NCBI GenBank assembly: GCA_025054795.1
Contig: JANWZU010000125.1
Coordinates: 1 to 5,966 of the forward strand
DNA from: Candidatus Caldarchaeum sp.
GTDB lineage: Archaea > Thermoproteota > Nitrososphaeria_A > Caldarchaeales > Caldarchaeaceae
DNA length: 5,966 bases
Direction of reading: 5' to 3'
A program made the translations under genes and the position numbers. Below are positions 1-4,949 of the stretch, in pieces; position 1 is the first letter of the stretch, and every line of letters begins with the position of its first letter. The notes under the pieces were generated by a model, which worked only from the letters and a program-made list of their open reading frames with translations, searched no databases and was not told where the DNA came from.

Positions 1-1
1 T

Positions 2-58
2 GAGGAGGTATTCCACGCCGTCGGCCTGACGGCTGACGAGCTTCATCTAGGCGTTTGA
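2..58 (+). CDS. C-terminal end of an unidentified rightward gene (5' part outside window)
   Basis: Only one forward frame is open from the left edge. It encodes 18 residues, E-E-V-F-H-A-V-G-L-T-A-D-E-L-H-L-G-V, then TGA at 56-58. The other two forward frames have early stops. The short acidic, helical-looking tail does not identify a family. The stop lies inside the 3' end of the leftward miniprotein gene, giving a 16-base tail-to-tail overlap; the same arrangement occurs at the other end of the window, which supports this being a real gene end. With so few codons a chance open stretch cannot be excluded. Confidence 0.45.
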   Translation, partial: EEVFHAVGLTADELHLGV

Positions 59-213
59 GAACCCTTAACTCCGGGGATACGGTAGGTTTTGGCTTCATCC
101 GCTGTTTGAACAAACACATCACCGCATTTCACGCATCTGAAGTATTTGTTGACGCCTACATCGGTTTTCTGGTCGCCCAGATACTCTAGAGTATGACTGC
201 ATCCTTCAGCCAT
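43..213 (-). CDS. 56-residue zinc-ribbon-like miniprotein (hypothetical)
   Basis: An ATG at 213-211 opens a 56-codon leftward frame ending in TGA at 45-43. The protein has Cys5-x-His7 near the N-terminus and Cys27-x2-Cys30 followed by Gly-Asp, in the order C-x-H...Y-F-R-C-V-K-C-G-D. This is a typical four-ligand zinc-binding arrangement with two knuckles about 20 residues apart. The C-terminus is polar and basic (V-K-G-S-Q-T-P-R). There is no signal peptide or membrane segment. I do not recognise a named family; small C-x-H/C-x2-C proteins are common in archaea and are usually guessed to bind nucleic acid or protein, which is inference here. A TATA box centred about 27 bases before the ATG indicates a leaderless transcript, and its correct position supports this start. 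The gene diverges from the AsnB-like gene and overlaps the preceding rightward gene tail-to-tail. Confidence 0.8.
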   Translation of the reverse strand: MAEGCSHTLEYLGDQKTDVGVNKYFRCVKCGDVFVQTADEAKTYRIPGVKGSQTPR

Positions 214-236
214 TCAACCATCAAAACGCAAGCCTG

Positions 237-243
237 TTATAAA
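237..243. promoter_or_regulatory. Shared TATA box for two divergent genes
   Basis: TTATAAA on the plus strand (followed by G) reads TTTATAA on the minus strand, so one element can serve as an archaeal TATA box both ways. Its centre, about 240, lies 27 bases from the miniprotein ATG (A at 213) and 26 bases from the TTG at 266 of the AsnB-like gene. Archaeal TATA boxes sit about 26 bases before transcription start, so both transcripts would be leaderless or nearly so. The 52-base gap holds no other good candidate. Experimental start sites are needed to be certain. Confidence 0.6.
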
Positions 244-265
244 GCCTTTAACAAAATCGACGGGG

Positions 266-1519
266 TTGACCAGCATGATCCGCTATCTACTTACAGTCGG
301 AGACTTGGAAAGTAGGCCGAGGACCTTCGACCCCGAGCTTTCTCAGGTTTTCACTCTAGCCGACGGCTCCATGGCCGTTCTCCACGTACATGGTAGAGGG
401 TTGTCGGCTGAAACCTACCATGAGGCGGTAGTGGGTGGAAGGGCTGTGCTGCAGGTTGAAGGCCCTAGCCCAAGTAATTTCTCCGAGGACCTCGTTGGTT
501 CGGATAGAGTTTGGGAACGGTTGAGTGATTTCAGCGGGTTCTCTTCAGGACTCATAGTTGGAGACGATGTGATGGTGTTTAGGGACCATGTGGGGCTTTT
601 ACCTGTTTACGTTGTGTTGAGTGAGTTGAAGGCTGTAACCAATATTCCTGTGGAGGCCTATGCTTGGTCAACCAAGCCCCAGCCGCTCCAGCCGGGGACC
701 TTGATGAAAATGTCCTTAGGCCAAGCCTCACCCACAAGTCGATTGACATCTGTTGAAGGCGGGGCCGAAAATCTACTGAAAAGCCTCTCGAGGGCCATAC
801 TCGAGCTGTGTCCAAAACATCATGCGGTTTTCTTCTCGGGAGGTTTAGATAGTCTGATAATCGCCAAGCTGTCATGCGACTTGAGCCTCAACCCTAGGCT
901 GCTGACGTTGGGGGTCAGGGGGAGCGTTGACTTCGGCCGCAGCATGAAAGCTGCAGAGACGCTGGGGCTGGACGTCGTGAGCTTGGAGGTTGATGAGGTT
1001 ATGGTTAAAGAGGCGTTGGAGCAGCTCAGGCCTTACCTTGGGTCGATGACAACCATGGACTCAGCTATAGCCGCAGCCATGAAAATACTTTCGAAAGCCG
1101 CTGTAGAAGAGGGATGCTCGGCTGCTGTCTCTGGCCAAGGAGCTGACGAGCTTTTCGGAGGCTACAAAAAATATGAGAAAGCTTTGGTCGAACACGGCTA
1201 TGGCCTCGCAGGTAATATGATGAGATTGGATTTCTCTAAGCTGCATGAGTTTGGGCTGCCCCGGGATTTTATAGCCGTAAGGTCTTCAGGAACCTACCTG
1301 ATAACCCCTTACTTGAGCAGGAGAGTTGTGGAGGTGGCTTACAGCACCCCTTTAACAGATAAAATAAGTCTCGAGAACGGTAGAGTTGTAAGGAAGAAGG
1401 TGCTGAGGGAGCTATGCAAAAACGTAGGGCTAGGAGAGTTCGCCGACCTGGAGAAGAAGGCTCTGCAATACAGTTCCGGCTTGGAGAAGATGCTGAAGCG
1501 GAGCGGATATCCTTCCTGA
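266..1519 (+). CDS. Asparagine-synthetase-like PP-loop protein with a degenerate glutaminase domain
   Basis: This 417-residue protein looks like a shortened AsnB-type enzyme. Residues about 1-155 resemble the end of an Ntn glutaminase domain: R-D-H-V-G-L-L-P-V-Y at 106-115 matches the R-D-x-x-G-x-x-P-L-Y signature, and Q-P-G-T-L follows near 142. Residues about 165-410 form the synthetase domain, with the ATP-pyrophosphatase loop S-G-G-L-D-S at 191-196, S-G-Q-G-A-D-E-L-F-G-G-Y at 289-300, and K-K-A-L-Q-Y-S-S-G at 397-405. The N-terminal nucleophile Cys2 needed for glutamine hydrolysis is absent, so any amide nitrogen would have to come from free ammonia or another amine. Gln291 replaces the glutamate usual in S-G-E-G-x-D-E. 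The protein probably adenylates a carboxylate, but the substrate is unknown. The TTG at 266 fits a leaderless transcript from the TATA box at 237-243; ATG at 275, three codons later, is an equally reasonable start with a 9-base leader. It is the first gene of a rightward block. Confidence 0.85.
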   Translation: MTSMIRYLLTVGDLESRPRTFDPELSQVFTLADGSMAVLHVHGRGLSAETYHEAVVGGRAVLQVEGPSPSNFSEDLVGSDRVWERLSDFSGFSSGLIVGDDVMVFRDHVGLLPVYVVLSELKAVTNIPVEAYAWSTKPQPLQPGTLMKMSLGQASPTSRLTSVEGGAENLLKSLSRAILELCPKHHAVFFSGGLDSLIIAKLSCDLSLNPRLLTLGVRGSVDFGRSMKAAETLGLDVVSLEVDEVMVKEALEQLRPYLGSMTTMDSAIAAAMKILSKAAVEEGCSAAVSGQGADELFGGYKKYEKALVEHGYGLAGNMMRLDFSKLHEFGLPRDFIAVRSSGTYLITPYLSRRVVEVAYSTPLTDKISLENGRVVRKKVLRELCKNVGLGEFADLEKKALQYSSGLEKMLKRSGYPS

Positions 1520-1971
1520 CCTCTGCGATCTCTATCCTCAAGCATCTACCACGAACGGGCTGGGTTGAGTCGGGTGTAAGCAGAGCTGAAACGGTTGCAA
1601 GCCACAGCTACGGACTGGCTTTCCTAACTATTACCGAGGCACGTATAAGGAAGCTTGACGTCCTAAAAGCAGTCGAGATGGCTCTCATCCACGACCTCCC
1701 CGAAAGCTACGTAGGCGACCTAACCCCTAAGGTAAAGAATAAAATTCCCAAAAAGCTGTTGGAAAACGTGGAGACAGCAATCATAAAACAGCTGGCTGAA
1801 ACACTGCCGGCAAAGGTAAAGGATAGATGGGTCAACCTTCACCAAGAATACCTTTCTCGAAAATCGGCTGAGGCCCGTCTCGTACACAGGCTTGACAAGG
1901 TTGACATGCTGGTCGAGGCGAGTTGGCTTAGAAAGCGCTTCGGCCTGCGTATCATCCGGTTAGTTATGTAG
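1414..1971 (+). CDS. HD-domain phosphohydrolase, YfbR/HDDC2-like 5'-deoxynucleotidase family
   Basis: This protein carries the full metal-binding HD signature. Numbered from the ATG at 1414, His64 lies in V-A-S-H-S-Y, His93-Asp94 in L-I-H-D-L-P-E, G-D-L-T-P-K-V-K follows at 101-108, and Asp161 and Asp164 lie in V-H-R-L-D-K-V-D-M-L. The order and the L-P-R-T-G-W-V lead-in match the YfbR/HDDC2 group, cytosolic divalent-metal enzymes that dephosphorylate deoxynucleoside monophosphates. The activity is inferred from family. The start is a problem: ATG 1414 is the only standard start codon upstream of the conserved core, but it overlaps the previous gene by 106 bases and adds about 30 arginine- and glutamate-rich residues that look like an out-of-frame reading of that gene. 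Homology should begin near residue 32-35, where only ATA (1507) or CTG (1516) exist; CTG 1516 overlaps the upstream TGA at 1517-1519. The C-terminus stops soon after the last motif and is shorter than usual. PriL follows after 32 bases. Confidence 0.8.
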   Translation: MQKRRARRVRRPGEEGSAIQFRLGEDAEAERISFLTSAISILKHLPRTGWVESGVSRAETVASHSYGLAFLTITEARIRKLDVLKAVEMALIHDLPESYVGDLTPKVKNKIPKKLLENVETAIIKQLAETLPAKVKDRWVNLHQEYLSRKSAEARLVHRLDKVDMLVEASWLRKRFGLRIIRLVM

Positions 1972-1990
1972 AGACATGGATTTATTCATC

Positions 1991-1996
1991 GGAGTG
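1991..1996 (+). promoter_or_regulatory. Shine-Dalgarno-like site for priL
   Basis: GGAGTG lies nine bases before the priL ATG at 2004, in the 32-base gap after the HD gene. A T-rich TTTATT at 1981-1986 just upstream resembles a TATA box but is only about 20 bases from the ATG, too close for a leaderless start there. SD-driven translation from a polycistronic message therefore seems likelier. The match is partial. Confidence 0.35.
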
Positions 1997-2003
1997 TGTT
2001 TGA

Positions 2004-3089
2004 ATGGCAGGGTTGGCTGAAGAACGTTATGTCGTCGAGGCTTTCTTGTCGAGGTTCCCGTTTCTGAAAGAGATACGTGAGTACGTAGCTTCACTCAACC
2101 TCCGGCTGGAGGACTTTGCAGCAGCCGACGACCTAGTTAAAACCGCTGTCACTAAGGTTGAGGACGCTCTGTCTAAAGGCCCTCGAGCCATCACTTCGCC
2201 CGACCTATCTTCAGAGGTTGAAATACTTTCTCACCCTCTAGCCATGGCGCTTGTCGCCATGCTGGACAGCTCCTTGGCTAAGAGAAGGTTTGCAACTTAC
2301 GAGGCCGAACGCTACGCATCCATGATAAAAAACATACGGGAAGGTCAGATACAGGTGATACAGTACGTGCTCTCGAAGGTTTTAGGAATGAAGATACGGA
2401 CAGACAACCCTCCGCACGAGTTCTGGATACACTTCTCCGACTACCTGAAAGTTTCGGTGAACCTGAACGAACCTCGTTTCAAGCTTGTCAACAGAACAGT
2501 CGACGGAGGATACGTGGGGGTTTCAAGACCCGAGGCGATTACCTTCATAAAGAACGGGTTGGAGCGACTGTTTTACGAAAGGCTCGAGGCGATGGGTAGG
2601 CTTGAGCCTCCAGATTTTCTAAAACCCCATGTTGAAAGGCTGCAGAAAATCCTCGAATCGCTTAACACTTCGAGCAAAATCTCCTACGCTAGGCTCGGGC
2701 CCGAGATGTGGCCCCCATGCATGAACGCCATAAGAACACGTCTCCTTGCAGGAGAGCCGGTGAGCCATTTCGCCAACTTCACACTAGCCGCCTTCATGCT
2801 GAAAATAGGAATAAGCGTAGACGAGGTTGTTGAAGCCTATTCTAAGAGAGGAGACTTCGACCCACGAATAGCCCGTTATCAAGTAGAGCACATAGCAGGC
2901 CTCAAAGGGAGCAGGACAAAGTACTCGGTTCCCAGATGCTCGACCATGCAGGCCCATGGGCTTTGCGTTGAGGAGGGAAGGCTGTGTGGAGGCGTTAGGA
3001 CTCCGATGCAATTTTATAGAAGGAGGGCCAAGGTCGGCGGAGGTTCCGGTGGAGATGAAGGAGGCCGGGCTGAGTCTCACGGTAGCTAG
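2004..3089 (+). CDS. priL: DNA primase large subunit PriL (Fe-S)
   Basis: PriL is the non-catalytic large subunit of the archaeal/eukaryotic primase. It pairs with catalytic PriS (not in this window) and helps start and size RNA/DNA primers at the replication fork. The 361-residue protein has an N-terminal helical domain (about 1-200) and a C-terminal Fe-S domain. The four cysteines expected to hold the 4Fe-4S cluster are visible: Cys239 (W-P-P-C-M-N), Cys312 (V-P-R-C-S-T), Cys321 (G-L-C-V-E) and Cys328 (R-L-C-G-G), with spacing 72, 8 and 6. S-H-F-A-N-F-T-L-A-A-F at 254-264 and the closing P-M-Q-F-Y are also family-like. After residue 338 comes a 23-residue Gly/Ser/Arg-rich tail that looks disordered and overlaps the start of the next gene by 35 bases. 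ATG 2004 gives a natural N-terminus (M-A-G-L-A-E-E-R-Y). An upstream nucleotidase-like HD gene suggests a nucleotide/replication link. Confidence 0.93.
   Translation: MAGLAEERYVVEAFLSRFPFLKEIREYVASLNLRLEDFAAADDLVKTAVTKVEDALSKGPRAITSPDLSSEVEILSHPLAMALVAMLDSSLAKRRFATYEAERYASMIKNIREGQIQVIQYVLSKVLGMKIRTDNPPHEFWIHFSDYLKVSVNLNEPRFKLVNRTVDGGYVGVSRPEAITFIKNGLERLFYERLEAMGRLEPPDFLKPHVERLQKILESLNTSSKISYARLGPEMWPPCMNAIRTRLLAGEPVSHFANFTLAAFMLKIGISVDEVVEAYSKRGDFDPRIARYQVEHIAGLKGSRTKYSVPRCSTMQAHGLCVEEGRLCGGVRTPMQFYRRRAKVGGGSGGDEGGRAESHGS
3039..3044 (+). promoter_or_regulatory. Shine-Dalgarno site setting the MFS transporter start
   Basis: GGAGGT lies within the 3' end of priL, ten bases before ATG 3055 and four before GTG 3049. 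It favours one of these two starts over the far-upstream in-frame ATG at 2956, which would add 33 mostly polar residues before the first helix. An AT-rich TTTTATA at 3012-3018 could be an internal promoter, but it is only a weak candidate. Confidence 0.5.
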
Positions 3090-4251
3090 GAACACGGGGC
3101 TGCTTGCAGCAACTCAGGCCCTCAACAGCCTGATTGTTCAGGTACTAGTGGTATATGCACCTATAGCCATTCTGCTGCTCGGAGGGTCGGCTTCGTTAGC
3201 TGGGCTGGGGATGGCCTTTGTTTGGGGCGGCCGGCTCGTAAGCACCTTTCAAATGGGACTCGTCATGGACAGAGTAGGCAGACGTCCTGTAATAGCGGGT
3301 GGAATGGCTGTGGCGGCAGTATCAATGGGCATAGCCGTCTACGCACTCAGAATCAACAGCATAATGCTTTTCCTCGCAACTCTGCTGCTTTACGGAGTCG
3401 GCAGAGGAATGACCGAATACTCAAGGGTCGCCGTAGCCGACATACTACCATCGCACAGAAGAGGCCTCGGTACAGGAATAGTCCTCACAGGAAGCATAGC
3501 AGGTACTCTTGCGGCTCCGGTTCTAATTTACAGCACATCAAGCCACAGCACATCCGTTTTGTCCAACATAGTTGAGTCGCTGAACTACACAATACTGATA
3601 GGCTTAGCAGGCGTGGCCGTGGCCTCGATGGTTTGGCCCGATCCTCTTAAGATAGCGAAGCTCCTAAACAACCCTGAGGCCTTTCAACAGCGTGGGTTGA
3701 GGAAAATATCAAATCCATCTCTGCTGGTAGCCATATTGTCGGTTGCGGCCTCAACAGGTGTGATGGTTGCAATAATGTCCCTCAACACAGTCGTGATGTA
3801 CGAGCACCAGCACACAGCCGTCGACATATCTACGGTAGTGATGATACACGTCATCGGCATGTACGCTTTCTCCATACCACTTGGAAGACTCTCAGACAGG
3901 TATGGTAGAAAGTCTACTATTCTTTCAGGACTCTTGGCTGAGGTTGCTGGAGTGATGATGCTGTTGGTCTCCGACTTGATGGTAGTGGTAGCAACAGCTC
4001 TGTTTTTAGTTGGTGTAGGCTGGAGCGCTGTGTGGGTTGCTTCAGCCGCATACATCGCAGACCTTACGGCCCCGAACGAGAGAGGGGCTGTCTCCGGAGT
4101 AGCCGACGCATCGGCAGCCGGCGCATCTATTCTGCTTCCAATAGTTTCAGGAGTTGCTTTGGAGGCTGGCGGAATACCCTCCCTAGTGGCGCTGTGCACA
4201 GCTGTTTCTCTGCCTACGATGGCAGCCTGCATAAAAATAATGAAAAAATAG
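3055..4251 (+). CDS. Major facilitator superfamily (MFS) transporter, substrate unknown
   Basis: From ATG 3055 this is a 398-residue integral membrane protein with about twelve hydrophobic helices, the standard MFS length. The loop between helices 2 and 3 carries motif A, G-x-x-M-D-R-V-G-R-R at 68-77, and the matching loop between helices 8 and 9 repeats it as G-R-L-S-D-R-Y-G-R-K at 277-286, showing the two six-helix halves. A polar stretch at about 196-222 is the expected central cytoplasmic loop. The sequence resembles drug/metabolite proton antiporters of the sugar-porter/EmrD-like type, but nothing visible fixes the substrate. The start is chosen from the GGAGGT at 3039-3044 and the short cytoplasmic N-terminus; GTG 3049 is an alternative. 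It overlaps priL by 35 bases, so it is probably cotranscribed and translationally coupled. It ends with TAG only three bases before the convergent SOD gene. Confidence 0.9.
   Translation: MKEAGLSLTVARNTGLLAATQALNSLIVQVLVVYAPIAILLLGGSASLAGLGMAFVWGGRLVSTFQMGLVMDRVGRRPVIAGGMAVAAVSMGIAVYALRINSIMLFLATLLLYGVGRGMTEYSRVAVADILPSHRRGLGTGIVLTGSIAGTLAAPVLIYSTSSHSTSVLSNIVESLNYTILIGLAGVAVASMVWPDPLKIAKLLNNPEAFQQRGLRKISNPSLLVAILSVAASTGVMVAIMSLNTVVMYEHQHTAVDISTVVMIHVIGMYAFSIPLGRLSDRYGRKSTILSGLLAEVAGVMMLLVSDLMVVVATALFLVGVGWSAVWVASAAYIADLTAPNERGAVSGVADASAAGASILLPIVSGVALEAGGIPSLVALCTAVSLPTMAACIKIMKK
4231..4250 (-). terminator. T-rich transcription terminator for the SOD gene
   Basis: Read leftward, the bases just past the SOD stop are TATTTTTTCATTATTTTTAT, two T-runs starting about four bases after the stop codon. 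Archaeal intrinsic termination needs only such T tracts in the non-template strand, without a hairpin. The element lies inside the last codons of the convergent MFS gene (I-K-I-M-K-K), so it doubles as coding sequence. No equivalent T-run follows the MFS stop on the plus strand. Confidence 0.55.
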
Positions 4252-4254
4252 GGT

Positions 4255-4860
4255 CTAAATCTTTACTTTGGAAAACCTCTTTTCCACGTCGTCCCAGTTC
4301 ACGACGTTCCACCAGTTGTCAACGTAGGCTGCTCGGTCGTTCTTGTACTGCAGGTAGTATGCGTGCTCCCAAACATCCAGCGTCAACAGCATAGGCAGCT
4401 CTGGAGGATGCATGAAGTTCTGCTTCTCAACTTGGTAGATTATCAAAGCGTCTGACTCGGCGTCGTATGTAAGAACAGCCCATCCAACAGCTTCAACGTT
4501 CTTCGCCGCATCGCTGAACTGCTTCTTGAAGGATTCGAAGTCGCCGAAGTCTCTGCTGATTTGGTCGGCTATTCTGCCGCCCGGCTTTCCACCTCCTTTG
4601 CCTGACGGTGCCATGTTTGGCCAAAAAACTGAATGCAGTTTGTGGCCGCTCAGGTTGAAGCTCAAGTCTCTCAGTATTCCTCTGACGTTCTCAGGGTTTT
4701 CACCTTTACGCTGTTTCTCGAGTCGTTCTAAGGCTGCGTTCGCTCCGTTGACGTATGCCTGATGATGCTTGGTGTGGTGAAGTGTCATGATCTCCGCCGA
4801 GATAACAGGCTCGAGAGCGTTGTATGCGTATGGCAGGCTAGGTAGTGTATACTTTTTCAT
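4255..4860 (-). CDS. sod: Fe/Mn-family superoxide dismutase
   Basis: This enzyme converts superoxide to oxygen and hydrogen peroxide; no signal peptide is visible, so it is cytoplasmic. The 201-residue length is normal. The N-terminus Y-T-L-P-S-L-P-Y-A-Y is the classic helical-hairpin start, and all four metal ligands are present: His28 (L-H-H-T-K-H-H), His76 (L-H-S-V-F-W), and Asp162 and His166 (D-V-W-E-H-A-Y-Y). The active-site gateway residues His32 and Tyr36 are also there, and the C-terminal W-N-V-V-N-W-D is intact. At the positions used to tell the metal types apart, Gly72 and Gln147 are of the manganese kind, though archaeal members often have His at the second; metal use therefore remains open (Mn or cambialistic). 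ATG 4860 is supported by a TATA box about 25 bases upstream, giving a leaderless message. It diverges from nth and converges on the MFS gene with a three-base gap. Confidence 0.96.
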   Translation of the reverse strand: MKKYTLPSLPYAYNALEPVISAEIMTLHHTKHHQAYVNGANAALERLEKQRKGENPENVRGILRDLSFNLSGHKLHSVFWPNMAPSGKGGGKPGGRIADQISRDFGDFESFKKQFSDAAKNVEAVGWAVLTYDAESDALIIYQVEKQNFMHPPELPMLLTLDVWEHAYYLQYKNDRAAYVDNWWNVVNWDDVEKRFSKVKI

Positions 4861-4880
4861 GCATCAACACCCCATCGACG

Positions 4881-4890
4881 TTAATAAAAA
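4881..4890 (-). promoter_or_regulatory. TATA box of the SOD gene
   Basis: On the minus strand this reads TTTTTATTAA, with its centre about 25 bases before the SOD ATG (A at 4860). That is the spacing expected for a leaderless archaeal transcript. It is the most AT-rich segment of the 89-base SOD/nth divergent gap. Confidence 0.55.
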
Positions 4891-4914
4891 ACTATCGCCT
4901 CAACCAGCACGCAG

Positions 4915-4949
4915 TTTATCAACGGCCTAAGTGTCGGAATAGCAGGAGG
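4915..4949 (+). promoter_or_regulatory. Candidate promoter and purine-rich pre-start region of nth
   Basis: TTTATC at 4915-4920 is a TATA-like element about 32 bases before TTG 4950, which would put transcription start near 4943. AGGAGG at 4944-4949 abuts the TTG directly, too close for normal Shine-Dalgarno use, so it may be incidental. Unlike the SOD side the TATA match is modest, and the true transcription start is uncertain. Confidence 0.35.

Noticed and set aside
2956..3054. N-terminal extension of the MFS transporter from ATG 2956
   Set aside because: It would overlap priL across its conserved Fe-S cysteine region and add 33 polar, Cys-containing residues unlike MFS proteins. A ribosome site at 3039-3044 favours ATG 3055 or GTG 3049.
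3530..3554. Direct repeat of ACAGCACATC at 3530-3539 and 3545-3554
   Set aside because: Two in-frame copies 15 bases apart encode a small Ser/Thr repeat in a transporter loop. There are only two units, so this looks like local slippage and not a functional repeat array.
3222..3575. 117-codon rightward frame inside the MFS gene, rich in Arg/Ser/Asn/His
   Set aside because: It is an out-of-frame reading of the transporter with no hydrophobic or domain pattern.
3684..4232. Long 182-codon leftward open frame antisense to the MFS gene
   Set aside because: Composition is Ala/Thr/Ser/Pro-rich without any domain, and it mirrors hydrophobic codons of the clear MFS protein on the other strand. It is a typical shadow frame.
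4845..4949. ATG 4845 as the start of endonuclease III
   Set aside because: It lies within the first codons of the divergent SOD gene and crosses its promoter. The added 35 residues do not resemble the family, whereas TTG 4950 gives the expected length.
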